A DNA stretch of 64,000 nucleotides from Linyphia triangularis. Taxonomy: Eukaryota > Arthropoda > Arachnida > Araneae > Linyphiidae. The notes below the pieces were generated by a model. It searched no databases and was not told where the DNA came from. It saw only the letters and a program-made list of their open reading frames with translations. How positions within the stretch are numbered: position 1 is the first letter of the stretch; the number at the start of each line of letters is the position of its first letter. This document shows, in pieces, positions 1 to 12,127 of the stretch. The stretch covers positions 14,326,801 through 14,390,800 of the forward strand of contig OZ021722.1 in the NCBI GenBank assembly GCA_963978545.1, read 5' to 3'. Made by a program: the position numbers and the translations under genes.

Positions 1-85
1 TGTAATTTCTCGCCAAATTTGGCAACAAAAATTAGTCGCCAAAACCGTCGCCAACTTGTCTCCATCTCGCCAATTTGGCATTAGT
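1..85 (-). mobile_element. LTR-A fragment, cut by window edge
   Basis: On the minus strand this stretch reads as the TTGGCGA/TCGCCAA-rich segment also found in the three solo LTR-A copies at 12128, 17398 and 33891. The closest match is the copy at 33891: both have a CCAAGTTGGCGA-type box, then GGTTTTGGCGACTAATTT, then a CCAAATTTG box. Similarity fades after about position 85. The rest of the element may lie outside the window. Confidence 0.7.
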
Positions 86-1163
86 AATCTACTATTACTA
101 ATATCTACTATTAAGCTATTTACGGACTATCCGTACATAATATTTCTCAAATACTGGCTGAGTACTCTTTATTGTAATTAAAATCGAATGAGTTGTCTAT
201 AAAGTAATAGTTATACTACTTTAACGAGTTACCAATTACATTATAGCATTGATATAATATATTATTATTATAAATAGTGCATCGCAATAAATCTAAAAAA
301 GATTATGCACCGTCAAAGATTTTCTTTGGGAGATAGCGCTTCAATATAGCACATTTTCATGCTTTTTACCTTTATAAATTTGCCAATAAAATATGAAAAC
401 AAACCTGATTTTTCAAGTCTTTTTTTTTTTTTTTAATAAATATATTAAGAACTCGGCCTTAGACGGAATTATGGCTTTTACGCTACACCAGTAAATTTGA
501 TTTTCAGTCATTAAGACAGCCATAAACTTTTATGGTTTGCTGCTCCGAGCTCTTGTTCAGAAAACTTGTAATGGACCCCTCACTTATAAAACTTAGTCAC
601 GATTTTTGTAAAACACATTCAAAGCGTCTGTTCAGTTTTATTCTGTTTTTAAGAGAACTATAACAAGACTCTTTATGAAGGTATTTTAAGGTTACGAATT
701 TAATCTACCACACTTTCAAATTTCAGGAATTATTATTTTACTTTTTTGCCTTTTTAGCAGAAGTAACTTGATTGAATACTTAGTTCTTTGAAATAAAATA
801 TCATGTCATAAGTTTAAAGATCCAATTTCAATTTAAATAAACAACATCAATGCTGCAAATGAAAATATTACAGTTATGTTTTTAATATTTAAATAGTTTT
901 ATGTAATGATTGTGAATGATATATTTGTATTCAGCTTTTAAATATTATTTTATGGTCCCCTATATTTTAGAAGACCTTTTCAATTTAAAAAAAAACCCCG
1001 CATATTTTAAAACAAAAATTTTATTGATAATTTGTTTAACTTGAAAATTTTATATAGTATTAAAAGAAATTACAATATATGGCAACCTGTAATGCAAAAT
1101 ACATTTGAATTGCTGCATTTTTTTATTCAATTTATTGAAAATTGAGTAAAAAAATTAAAGATA
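86..1163. other. AT-rich DNA, nothing recognised
   Basis: No coding frame, RNA or repeat family could be supported. The stretch is strongly AT-rich with short A and T runs only. Confidence 0.5.
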
Positions 1164-1382
1164 GTCTCATTACTTTGAAATATTCTTATTTTGCTGGTTT
1201 TAATAAAAATGTAGTATAAAATATTTTTGATTAGATTATTTGAAGATTTATTTTTTGTTCATTCACATTCATTGTAAATGTGAATAAACACATATTAATC
1301 CTTGAAATGATCTAATCAAGATTCTTGTATGCTACAATTTTGTCAAAACCAGCAAATTAAGAATATTTCGAAGTATTCAGAC
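1164..1382. mobile_element. Foldback MITE-like hairpin
   Basis: Two arms of about 105 bp are imperfect reverse complements. The left arm begins GTCTCATTACTTTGAAATA and the right arm, read backwards, begins GTCTGAATACTTCGAAATA. Both contain TTTGCTGGTTTT. The centre is itself a small hairpin (ATTCACATT and AATGTGAAT). There is no coding capacity. A non-autonomous DNA element is the simplest reading. No target duplication is clear. Confidence 0.6.
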
Positions 1383-2444
1383 TTTATATCATTAATTAGC
1401 GTCTAAGATATTTCGTCTTATTAAACATTAACATAATTTCTTCCACCAAGAATATCCATTCTAATATTTTCTCTTTACATGGTTAAGTTTGATAATATAA
1501 TATATTTGTTCGTTTTGTTCCACGAGATTCAAATTTTTATAATTAAACAAAAAGTCTTAAATATTAGCAACATATAGAAACATTCTTTCACATATTTAAT
1601 ATACTGGTTAAATAATTCAAATTGTAAGAGAATAATCAAGATTCTTAATCAACAATTTATAAAATCCTTCAAGAACAGTTAAAGAAAAAAAACCTTCATT
1701 ACTATATTTTTTGAAGATAACAAAATTGTTCATGAATAAATAATGAATTGGGATTATAAATAATAAACTATTATAATGTATTTTATAATAACAAGTATGC
1801 TCGGAAAAAGCATGTACCACTAAATAAATAAACATGTTATACCATTTTAAAAATTTCCATTAAATCATTCTGAATTATTAAGTTTTCGTTACATTTTAAA
1901 GAATTTTAGTATAAAATAATATTATATATTCACCGACAACGAACCTTAGAAATTTATTAAAAACTAATACATATTTAAAATATGTTAAATCAATTATTTC
2001 TGCTTTCGAAACATTTTTTTTTTTTTTTTTTTTTTTGTATTCTAATTTTATTAATTTACATTTTGAACTCTTGGTTTTAAATTAACTACCTTATCATTTT
2101 TATAATTCCTTAAAATTTTTTCGTTTGTATTTAGCAGAGAAGATTTTTTCTTTTCTTTAGGTTTACTTATATAAGAAGAATTCTTTGGTTTAAGATAGAT
2201 TACACTTTACGTTAAACATTTTATTTTTTACAGTTTTTAATGTTCTTATATGCTTATTACTTTATAAATTCGTTTAAATAAATCTAAGAAGAACGTTAAT
2301 TAAAAACATTGTTTCCATTTTAAATATTTCATTTTATAAATAAATTTTTATATATGTACTTATAAAATACTATAAATATTTATAAATAAACTTTTCAAAA
2401 ATACATAATTCCCAGGTATTTTTTAATTGAAGTAGTTTATTTCT
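1383..2444. other. AT-rich DNA, nothing recognised
   Basis: No supported gene or repeat. A T-run of about 20 lies near 2015-2037. The short minus-strand frame at 1617-1835 is leucine/phenylalanine-rich and looks random. Confidence 0.5.
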
Positions 2445-2454
2445 TAAAGCTATT
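2445..2454. repeat. LINE target-site duplication, left
   Basis: TAAAGCTATT occurs here and again at 4544-4553, exactly bracketing the LINE. This marks both ends of the insertion. Confidence 0.85.
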
Positions 2455-2481
2455 GTTGTTGTTGTTTCTTATCCTCCACCT

Positions 2482-2498
2482 GTCTGACGAAGTCAGAC
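2482..2498 (-). promoter_or_regulatory. 3' hairpin of the LINE
   Basis: On the minus strand GTCTGAC-TTC-GTCAGAC forms a perfect 7-bp stem with a 3-nt loop. It overlaps the stop codon and lies about 30 bp before the (AAC)n tail. Hairpins near LINE 3' ends are often part of the recognition signal for reverse transcriptase; that role here is inference. Confidence 0.6.
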
Positions 2499-3471
2499 AA
2501 GATCCAACAAATTGTTGACCCTCAAAAAGTCGATGACAAGAAGTGGTGTAGCGTATAAGTCCTCTTTGGAAAGACCCAAGCAGTCCAGGATATGTTCGGC
2601 AGAGGCCTGCTGAGCTTCACATTTGGAGCAGACAGGGTAAGTTTTTCTACCCTCAGAGTACAAGAGACTCTTTGTGTGTCCACTTGCCAATCTGGAAATT
2701 GCCGTTCGAGACGCTCTATCACCAATAGATACAAGTGAAGAGCCCGGTTTCTTGGCTGCATACCAGTGATGAGAGGGAGGGGTCTTCCACTTTTTGGAGA
2801 GATGACTTTTGATTTTGGACTGATGCTCCGAGTATGAAAGAGCTGAAGAGGAAGGTGTTGAGTGACTGCATCCCTCCTTAGCTAAGCAGTCCGCTTGCTC
2901 ATTTCCAAAGATGTCAACGTGGGATGGTATCCACTAAAAATGAACGTCGTGGCGCTTTGAAATAAGTTTAAGTTTAAGAAGGATGGAGATGCTTGTTTTG
3001 TCTCCTTTTTTAGTCCAATTGTGTAGATGTTGAAGGGAGCTGCGACTGTCCGAAAGGATCCAGAGATCTCCAAAGTCACGCTCGTTTATTATAGCTTCAA
3101 TGCCCTGTTCAATTGCGATTAATTCACTTTTAAAGACTGAAGTGAAATCAAGGGTTAAGGAGACAGATGGAAAGATTTTGCCCAGGTTTTTCAATGAAAA
3201 CACCACTACCAGCTAAGTCTCCCAGTCCACTACCGTCTGTGTAAATTTTTATGGCGTCACTGGGAATCTCTCCTATAATTTCCAAAGCCAGCTGCCTGAG
3301 ATGAGCTGGAATAAGATTTTTCTTCGTGACCGGAGCAGAAAAGCCGAAGTGGAAATGGACTCTGGGGATTTCCTCTGAGGGATTCAGACAAGATTTTAAG
3401 GAGTGGGGTTCATCGTCTTCGGAAGGCAGATGCAGAAGTTCGGCACGACTGAATGGGCTGTCTTTCTTCAG
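2493..3471 (-). pseudogene. LINE RNase H and C-terminal knuckle, broken
   Basis: This continues the polyprotein below the stop at 3472. The RNase H start IYTDGSG is readable near 3225-3250, followed by KSELIAIEQGIEAI (catalytic Glu) and LWILSDSRSS (catalytic Asp) near 3030-3130. A frameshift near 3200 separates the first motif from the rest. An in-frame TAG at about 2931-2933 precedes WIPSHVDIFGNEQAD, the last RNase H motif. The C-terminus carries CSKCEAQQASAEHILDC (C-x2-C-x8-H-x3-C), as in many LINEs. RNase H would remove the RNA strand during reverse transcription. Confidence 0.8.
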
Positions 3472-4539
3472 TCACTGATTGTTGCGCCAATTGTTAAGGT
3501 ATAGAGAGGTTTTATTGTGCTGGCCATAGCTGGATAGTTTGTTGAAATAATTGGTGAGGTTAGCCTTTCTTCTAGTTTGGAGAGGTTGAAGATCAGCCTC
3601 AAAGAGGACAATTTCTTTAGGGCAACTACGTTTGAGTCCAGTAATTATTCTCGCAACACTTAGTTGAACCCTTTCTAATTTATCCAGATTGGTGTCAGAA
3701 GCACAGCAGTACACAGGAAAACCGTACTCCAGGATAGGTCTAATGAGAGTCAAATAGGTATCTCTTAACGTCACAGCATCGGCTCCCCAATCTTTGCCCG
3801 CAATATATTTAAGTATGTTTAATCGTTTTCTGCATTTTGAGACAATATGCTCAATATGTTTATTACCTGTCCATTCTGGGTCTGAGACATATCCGAGATA
3901 TATCGGATGCTTTTCGTAAGTAAGATTCTTGTTATCCATCTTTATATTTGGGTGGTAGTTGTACAATCTTTTGTTGGTGGTAAAGAAAGTGACGATGGAT
4001 TTTGCAGGATTAAAACAAAGTTTGAACTCCAAAGCGTAATCTGAGAAAACAGATAATGCATTGTTGAGATTCCTCTCCATTTCAGCTAAATCATTTCCAG
4101 AGCACCAGAGAACGATGTCGTCAGCAAACAGGCCAACTATGTCAGCTTTAGGAGGTGTTTTCTCAATGCCTGCTAAGTATGATGAGAATAGTGTGGGGCT
4201 GAGGACAGAACCCTGAGGGACGCCCTGTCCAAGCTCAACTGGGTCCGAAAAGGTGCTGTAAAAATTCACTTTGATAATTCTGTTATGCAGGAAATCCGAG
4301 ATCCACGCTAAGGTGTTACCACGAATGTTGAATGTGTCATGTAGTTTAATTAACAGTTTGTGTTTCCATACTCTGTCAAACGCCTTCGTAAGATCCAGGA
4401 GAGCGGCAATTGTGTGGTGGGTGGGCCTGAGATTTTGAGCGTCCCTTATGTTCTGGCAGAAAAAAAGGATTTGATCGACGGTGCTATGGCCTCTCCTGTA
4501 GCCATACTGTTCACTTGGCATTAAGATCTTGTTGTCCAA
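3472..4539 (-). pseudogene. LINE reverse transcriptase, partial
   Basis: This open frame of 355 codons is the reverse transcriptase that copies LINE RNA into DNA at the target site. Motif A is visible as LLDLTKAFD (residues 47-55, with the first catalytic Asp at 49), motif B as GVPQGSVLSP (106-115), and the catalytic motif C as FADD (138-141), a variant of the usual YADD. The thumb-like region includes LERVQLSVARIITG, typical of Jockey/I-type elements. The frame opens inside the domain because the copy is 5'-truncated, so the first Met is not a real start. A TGA at 3472-3474 interrupts the reading frame, which then continues towards the RNase H. Confidence 0.85.
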
Positions 4540-4543
4540 ATAG

Positions 4544-4553
4544 TAAAGCTATT
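4544..4553. repeat. LINE target-site duplication, right
   Basis: TAAAGCTATT, identical to 2445-2454. Confidence 0.85.
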
Positions 4554-4889
4554 TATTGATTTAATGTTATGTTTGTATTTTTATTTCGTTTACTTCATTT
4601 TAATTGTACATTTATATTTGTTTAATATTTATTTGTCGTATGTTTTTTAAATATAAGTATTGTTTTTATTATTAGGTTATTTAGAACCAATTAGTTACTG
4701 AAAAAGTAATTATTTTCGATCATGGTGTTGACATGGTGTAAGGGAAATATTTTTAATTTTTAACTTATTTATGTTTAAGTTTAAGTTGATAATTTCTCGT
4801 AAACTATTAATCTTTGTAAACATGTTATATTTTATTTTATACGTTCTCAATATTCATCTTCCCATTTTAATCTTAAAAAACATAATTTT

Positions 4890-5445
4890 ACTCCTTCCTA
4901 GTTTTAAAACACATATGGACAGTATTCCTCATTTAAGATCGTTTTAAACTTTATAAATACAATCTTATGTTTTACTTTTAAGAGATATTTCTTAGATATT
5001 CACCAGCATTTTATTGTTCATAAACCACAACATATATATATATATATCTTTTATGGCACATATTTTCCACATTAATCAGCATTTTAATAATAATATACAA
5101 TACCTTTTTTTTTCCTTCTTAGTTTTAAAATACATATCCAAAATATTCCACACTTACTATCATTTTAACTTTATAAAAACACCTTATTGTTTTGTTTTAC
5201 CCCTCATCCTCAATATTCACCAGAATTTTACTCTTCAAATTGCACATCGTATTTTTTACTTAAATAAATAAACATTACCTTTTTTTCTTAGTTTATAATA
5301 CATATTTTATATATTATACACTTATTATCACTTTAATCTTTATAAAAAAAAACACAACTTTATTTTTTGCTTTTAAGACTTGTCCTCAATATTCAGCCCC
5401 ATTTCATTCTTCACATTGTACATCATATTCTTTTACTTTTGTAAC
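4890..5445. repeat. Decayed tandem repeat, ~170-220 bp units
   Basis: At least three diverged units share the order CCTTCYTAGTTTTAAAA, then ACATAT, ACTTTATAAA, ATATTCACCAG and TTTTACT. Unit starts lie near 4893, 5113 and 5286. Identity is low, so this is an old array. The frame at 5014-5271 lies inside it and is not supported as a gene. Confidence 0.55.
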
Positions 5446-6506
5446 ACGTGTCATCAATTTTTATTGGCAAAACTTACCAAAATTAAATATATTTATGCAG
5501 TAGCATCCTAATAATAAATACATGCGTGCATTCTCTCTATCATAAACTTCTAATTCAATCACATTCCGCCTTGTCACTGTGGGCCCTGCTGACAAGAGAT
5601 AATGAACTGTTTTCTATTCTCCACGTGTTTCGTTTGCTCATCGCAAACAGTTCACGATTCGTATTCAGCGTTAAGTACTTCAAAAGCGGCAGTCTGACAA
5701 CCCCCTAAAACCTCTAAAAGCCTCTCCGTCACTCCATCAACAGTTTCCAACTGATAATCCAGACAAAAGTAAACACCAGGACATCAAATAAGTAGAGGCT
5801 CTGACGCTATTGAATTTACTCCCATTCCAAATATGAGTAGCTAATACTGTGACGTCAGCTCGGAACTAAATATTCAGTCGGGTTGCGTAACTTGTGGATT
5901 TTGGGCCTGTCAAATTATGTCCATTGGTGATGTTAGGTCGGGATACCGAACCAGAAGTTTGGACTAATTAATTTGCAGCTGCTTGCTGTTATACGCTCGG
6001 TATGTTGATGAGGATTATTATGAACAATAGCTGAAAATTTTGAAATATCAGCGTTTATGAAGCTGAGAGAGGTAATGATTTTGTATTATGATCAATAAGA
6101 ATGTTAGGAAAATGCAAACTAAGTAATACGTAAAAGGTAAAAGGGCGTGTTTGGTATAGTTTTATCTCAATAAATTGCATCACATTACAGAGATAGAGAA
6201 ATTATACATGTAATGCTCACATTATTCTGTAAATTTGGCAGTCTAGAGGGGAGGGGGGGGGGGAGAGAGTCTAGGAGAGAGAGATAGAAAACTATATGAT
6301 CTTATAACTACAATGATCAATACTGGACATTAATTATGAGACTCACATTTAAAAAGGACGCTGATTTAAGCGATTCTCACATAAGTAGCTATGCCTGGAA
6401 AGTTATTGATCCAGAATTAAAAATAGGATTATCCGTTTAAATGTAAGAATTAAATTAATGTCGATATAAAAAGATATTTTTATCACATGCATTTATTCAA
6501 ATAATT
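5446..6506. other. Unassigned, slightly less AT-rich DNA
   Basis: No gene supported. The 5526-5950 part has more G+C than its surroundings. A short G-run with GA repeats is at 6248-6282. Confidence 0.4.
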
Positions 6507-7230
6507 ACTTACATCATGAGTTTATATAAATTAAGTATTCAAAAATATAAAAAAAAAAAAAAAAAACTTGTAACGTTTCATGATATTAAAGTTTTATATG
6601 CTTAGAAACACATATTAAGCATATAATAATTGCCCAAGATAAATACAGGGATAAGTGGAGGTATGCAACAAAAACTAGTTTTCGAGATAATTACTTACAT
6701 GAGTTTATATAAATTAAGTATTCAAAAATATATAAAAAAACAACAAATTGTAATGTTTCATGATATTAAATTTTTATATGCTTAAAAACACATATTAAGC
6801 ATATAATAATTGCCCAAGATAAATGCAGGGATAAGTGGAGGTATGCAAAAAAACTTGTTTTCGAGATAATTACTTACATGAGTTTATATAAATTAAGTAT
6901 TCAAAAATATATAAAAAAACAACAACTTGTAATGTTTCATGATATTAAATTTTTATATGCTTAAAAACACATATTAAGCATATAATAATTGCCCAAGATA
7001 AATGCAGGGATAAGTGGAGGTATGCAAAAAAACTTGTTTTCGAGATAATTACTTACATGAGTTTATATAAATTAAGTATTCAAAAATATATATAAAAAAA
7101 AACAACTTGTAATGTTTCATGATATTAAAGTTTTATATGCTTAGAAACACATATTAAGAATATAATAATTGCCCAAGATAAATGTAGGGATAAGTGGAGG
7201 TATGCAACAAAAACTAGTTTTCGAGATATT
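6507..7230 (+). repeat. ~180-bp satellite, four units
   Basis: Four tandem units begin with ACTTACAT at 6507, 6693, 6872 and 7051 (lengths 186, 179, 179 and 180). Each contains TTTCATGATATTAAA, AGCATATAATAATTGCCCAAG (one base changed in unit 4) and GGGATAAGTGGAGGTATGCA. Units 2 and 3 are almost identical. Units 1 and 4 share variants with each other, such as ACAAAAACTAGTTTTC instead of AAAAAACTTGTTTTC. Confidence 0.9.
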
Positions 7231-7489
7231 CCCTCTTAAAATGGTTACTTTCGAATTCTTTTATAACATGCCTTTTTCATTAATAAAAATAAATGTCACT
7301 TAGCAGCATAGGGTGTCAGAAGTAATCCAAAAACGCACATCTTCATTTCTTGTGAAATTCAGATTTTTTTTTTAAATATCGCCCTCCCCCCCCCCCCCCC
7401 TTCATCCACTTGCCTCTTAAATTATTTCAATATTATTGCATAATATTTCAAAATATAAAGAGACAGTTACTTTTGTTTCAGTGCTACAA

Positions 7490-8560
7490 CGGATAATAAG
7501 TAATTTTTTTTTTCCAATTATATAATGGACAAGGATTTTTATTTCAGTTTTATAATAGGCAAGGACTATTGATTACTATTGACAATTACTTATTATTTCA
7601 ACAATGTAACGAAAAATGGCTTTTGTTTCAGTGTTATAATAGATGAGAACAACTCATTCAATATTATAATGGACATCACTATTGTTCACGCATTATAATA
7701 GACAATGACTTTTGTTTCAATATTATGTTTATCGAAAAAAGAACCATGGTTCACTACTATGCTCATCACTGATGACTAATAACATATGAAGGATACAAAG
7801 GGATAAAGACGCATTGTAAAAGTTTATAGCACAACTGATATTGTTTACATCAAATCAAGAGAAAATTAAATGAAATAAAAGCGTTGTTAGAATAGAATAA
7901 CTCGCTTTTTGAAATATTCTCTTCCGTTCCCAATGCACTTTTATCCCATGTACCATTCAAATGTGATAACTTTTTATCAATTTTACACAAACGTTGATAA
8001 AGTTACCAGTTTTATTAGGCGTTGTACAGCTCAAATTAGAAATATGAGGATGAAAGATTTGAACCTAATATTTAAATGCATATTACAGTAACAAAATAAA
8101 AGGAATTTAATAATAGTATCTCATCACAAAATTTAACAACCTATTACTGTTTGACATTTTCTTTCACCAATAACTGCCTGTTAGTTAGTTTGACAATGAC
8201 CAATTTTGTTTAAATAATAAGTTTCCTTTTGATGACTATTAAGTAAACAATATGTATTTAATAACAACAATAACAAGAGTAAGAGAGAAGAATGGTATAA
8301 CTCAACATTTTGTAAAATAGAGTTAAGGATGCTCTATTGGCACTATAACTTATGGTAGGTATTTAAAAGGGAGGATAATTTAGTTCAAGAGATTATTTAC
8401 TGAAGAAACTAGGTTAAATGTGCTTGTACACGATACCAAACCTTTAAATTGAATTTTCTCAAAATCACTTTCAAAGAACTTAAATTGCTCGTATCCCTTG
8501 TTTTTTTTTTATGGTACACTTCTTTCAATCGAAAATTACTTTCGTTTCAGTACAAGGTAA
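7490..8560. repeat. Diverged outliers of the 30-bp repeat
   Basis: Loose copies of TATTATAATGGACAA...TTTCA occur from 7490 to about 7730, and one or two near 8520-8600. The remainder (7740-8510) is ordinary AT-rich DNA with no supported gene. These look like eroded edges of the ordered array that follows. Confidence 0.55.
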
Positions 8561-10270
8561 AAACTACGACAAACCTTGACTAATTCATTCAATATTATAA
8601 CGGACAAATACGATTGTTTCAGAATTACAAAAATCAAGGACTAGCGATTCACTATTGTAATGGACGAAGACAATTGTTTCAGAATTATAAAGGTACAGGA
8701 CTAGCCATTCTCTATTATAATGGACAATGAATAATTCTTTTAGTATTATAACGGCAAGTACAATTGTTCCAGAATTATAGAAGTCAAGGTTTAGAGATTT
8801 ACTATTATAATGGACAATGACTGATTCTTTCAGTATTATAATGGACAAAAATAATTGTTTCAGAATTATAAAGGTGAAGGACTAGCGATTCACTATTGTA
8901 ATGGACGAAGACAATTGTTTCAAAATTATAAAGGTACAGGACTAGCAATTCTCTATTATAATGGACAATAAATAATTCTTTTAGTATTATAACGGCAAGT
9001 ACAATTGTTCCAGAATTATAGAAGTCAAGGTTTAGGGATTTACTATTATAATGGACAATGACTAATTCTTTCAGTATTATAATGGACAAAAATAATTGTT
9101 TCAGAATTATAAAGGTCAAGGACTAGCGATTCACTATTGTAATGGACGAAGACGATTGTTTCAAAATTATAAAGGTACAGGACTAGCAATTTTCTATTAT
9201 AATGGACAATGAATAATTCTTTTAGTATTATAACGGCAAGTACAATTGTTCCAGAATTATAGAAGTCAAGGTTTAAGGATTTACAATTATAATGGACAAT
9301 GACTGATTCTTCCAGTATTATAATGGACAAAAATAATTGTTTCAGAATTATAAAGGTCAAGGACTAGCGATTCACTATTGTAATGGACGAAGACGATTGT
9401 TTCAGAATTATAAAGGTACAGGACTAGCCATTCTCTATTATAATGGACAATGAATAATTCTTTTAGTATTATAACGGCAAGTACAATTGTTCCAGAATTA
9501 TAGAAGTCAAGGTTTAGAGATTTACTATTATAATGGACAATGACTGATTCTTTCAGTATTATAATGGACAAAAATAATTGTTTCAGAATTATAAAGGTGA
9601 AGGACTAGCGATTCACTATTGTAATGGACGAAGACAATTGTTTCAAAATTATAAAGGTACAGGACTAGCAATTCTCTATTATAATGGACAATAAATAATT
9701 CTTTTAGTATTATAACGGCAAGTACAATTGTTCCAGAATTATAGAAGTCAAGGTTTAGGGATTTACTATTATAATGGACAATGACTAATTCTTTCAGTAT
9801 TATAATGGACAAAAATAATTGTTTCAGAATTATAAAGGTCAAGGACTAGCGATTCACTATTGTAATGGACGAAGACAATTGTTTCAAAACTATAAAGCAA
9901 TGACTAGCAATTCTCTATTATAATGGACAATAAATAATTCTTTTAGTATTATAACGGCAAGTACAATTGTTCCAGAATTATAGAAGTCAAGGTTTAAGGA
10001 TTTACAATTATGATGGATAATGACTGATTCTTCCAGTATTATAATGGACAAAAACAATTGTTTCAGAATTATAAAGGTCAAGGACTATTTTTACACTTTT
10101 TAAAGAGACAATTGATAATTCTTTCAATATTATAATGTCCAAGAACAATTGTTTCATTATTAAGTGATATGAGTAATTTTTCAATAATATAATAGACAAT
10201 GTAACTTATTTCATGATTATAAAAAGACCAAAGACTACTGATTCACTATTATAATGGACAATTACTAATT
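8561..10270. repeat. Hierarchical tandem array, 30 / 241 / 723 bp
   Basis: The basic unit is about 30 bp, of the type TATTATAATGGACAA...TTTCAG. Eight variants (31+30+30+30+30+31+29+30) make a 241-bp higher-order unit repeated from about 8580 to 10080. Variants show a further period of three: 8805-9119 and 9528-9842 encode identical peptides in the same frame, 723 bp apart. The minus strand is open in changing frames because 241 is not a multiple of three and the unit lacks stops. These peptides are by-products, not genes. Units decay towards 10270. Confidence 0.9.
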
Positions 10271-10702
10271 TTTTTATAACAACGTGCAAAAAATTAAACT
10301 TTATTGAGCTGTTTTTAATAAAAAATCGTGGCGAAACTAGCTCTTTCTCGCAAAGAGTGCGAGAAAGAACTTTCTCGAACTCCTCGTGCTCAAATAATTT
10401 ATAGTTTTGGTGTTAAAATGAGATATTATCAGAAGGAATTCATTGACTGGAGTTGTCAAAGTTAAAAATATATGTATTAAAAATATTTATTTTCACTTGA
10501 TTATAAAAACATATTGTATGCAACACGTGAGAAAATACTTTTTCAAACTCAGAAAATTATTTAGTAACTCGGTAAATTATTTAGTTCGTGATAAAGTACT
10601 CGTTAAATAAGCATATTACCTTGCTTGAAAAAGTATTACTTTCCCAACTAGTTGCATAAATAGCTATTTTCAATGATAAAAAGAACAAGGGTCTCTACAG
10701 AT
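10271..10702. other. AT-rich DNA with short inverted repeats
   Basis: TTTCTCGC-AAAGAGT-GCGAGAAA (10345-10367) is a perfect 8-bp-stem hairpin. GCAACACGTGAGAAAATACT at about 10518 is roughly the reverse complement of the segment ending AACTAGTTGC near 10656. This could be a small decayed DNA element. No gene. Confidence 0.35.
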
Positions 10703-11592
10703 TAGGCTTGGGCGATGTTAACATTTCTGCATCGCGATATATCGTGAAGCAAACATCACGATGTCACGATACATCAAGATGTTAACTATATTTTTTTTTA
10801 ACAAAATACTATAAAACAACGTTTTCATAACACGCTATGTAGCCGAAAGTTATGCTTACTTAGCTTTGCAACATTTTATTGAATTCATGTATGGAAGTTT
10901 ATTTTAAATAACATGAGCAGCGACCGAATTACTTTCAGAGGGATACACAAAGCACCCAAGGGGTGTAAGCCGGTTATTATTATTTTTTTTTTTTTTTTGG
11001 TTTAATCCGGATTTTTCAATTTCTCTATCTTAATGAAATTTTACTTTGTTGTTATCCACGGAAGGAAAGGAGAGGGGGGGGGGGAGGAGGGGGGCGAGGA
11101 CAAGTGCACTTCCTGGCGGTGCACATGTTTCTTGAGTTATTGGATATTCTTAATTATTAAATCAAAAACATATTTTATAATGAATATTTTATTACTTACT
11201 ATATACAATATAACTATTAAACAATAAAAATAAAATTAATGCATAACATTTAAAATTGTAATGATCGTTATTTTGTGCCAAAATAATCTGCATTTCAGCA
11301 TTTTTAAGAAGCAATATTGGATCGAGTAGTTAATCTTATAGAAATAAACTTTATTCAAATCGTACAAACTGAAAAAAAAAAAATATATATATATATAAAA
11401 CATTTATTTACTTACGAGTCAGAAGAGAAAATCCTTCAACGTAAATGGGAAAAAAAATCGTTTATAAGTATTTAAGCAATCAAACTAGAGAAACAACTGT
11501 AATCCGTCCATGCGCTAGTTCATACTGACTTTGGCAGATATAACAAACCATCATAGTAATAAACAACCTGATTATCTTAACAGGGTAAGAAC
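10703..11592 (+). repeat. Tandem duplication, copy 1
   Basis: This 890-bp unit begins TAGGCTTGGGCGATGTTAAC and ends ...CTTAACAGGGTAAGAAC, immediately followed by copy 2. The start, rich in ATCGCGATATATCG-type words, resembles hAT transposon ends of the GGGCTGGGCGAT type; this is inference and no matching inverted end was found. It contains a G-run near 11070 and the word GTGCAC twice (near 11104 and 11119). It preserves the empty LTR-A target at about 11465 (AAGTATTTAAGC). Confidence 0.8.
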
Positions 11593-12127
11593 TAGGCTTG
11601 GGCGATGTTAACATTTCTGCATCGCGATATATCAGGAAGCAAACGTCGCGATGTGAACTATATTTTTTTTTATAAAATACCATAACGCGCTATGTAACCG
11701 AAAATTATGCTTACTTAGCTCATTTGTTATCATCCATGAAAGGAGAAGTGGGGGGGGGGGGAGAAGGACAAGTGCACTTCATGGCAGTGCACATGTTACT
11801 TTAGCTATTGGATATTCTTAATTATTAAATCAAAAACATACTTTATAATGAATATTATATTACTTACTAGTACAATATAACTATAAAACAATAAAAATAA
11901 AATTAATGCATAACATTTAAAATTCTAATAATCTTTATTTTGAGCCAAAAAAAATCTGCATTTCCGCATTTTTAAGAAGCAATATTGGATTGAATAATTA
12001 ATCTTATGGAAATAAACTTTATTCAAATTGTACAAACTGAAAAAAAGTTATAAAACATTTATTTACTTACGAGTCAGAAGAGAAAATCCTTCAACGTGAA
12101 CGGGGGGAAAAAATCGTTTATAAGTAT

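Larger units (their letters stand above)
2455..4543 (-). mobile_element. 5'-truncated Jockey-like LINE
   Basis: A non-LTR retrotransposon copy of about 2.1 kb lies on the minus strand between two perfect 10-bp duplications. Its coding region runs from the middle of the reverse transcriptase through an RNase H domain to a C-terminal CxxC...H...C knuckle. The 3' end carries a perfect 7-bp-stem hairpin overlapping the stop codon (2482-2498) and finishes in an (AAC)n tail at 2455-2466. The endonuclease and ORF1 are missing, as expected for 5' truncation. It is dead: I see stops at 3472 and 2933 and a frameshift near 3200. Confidence 0.85.

Noticed and set aside
8585..10199. Overlapping minus-strand frames encoding repeats such as IIVHYN and ILKELFIVHYN
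   Set aside because: They arise because the 30-bp repeat lacks stops on this strand. The 241-bp period shifts frame each time, and no start, splice or domain evidence exists.
8561..10270. 30-bp repeats that might look like a CRISPR array
   Set aside because: The units are contiguous variants of one another with no unique spacers, and the context is eukaryotic.
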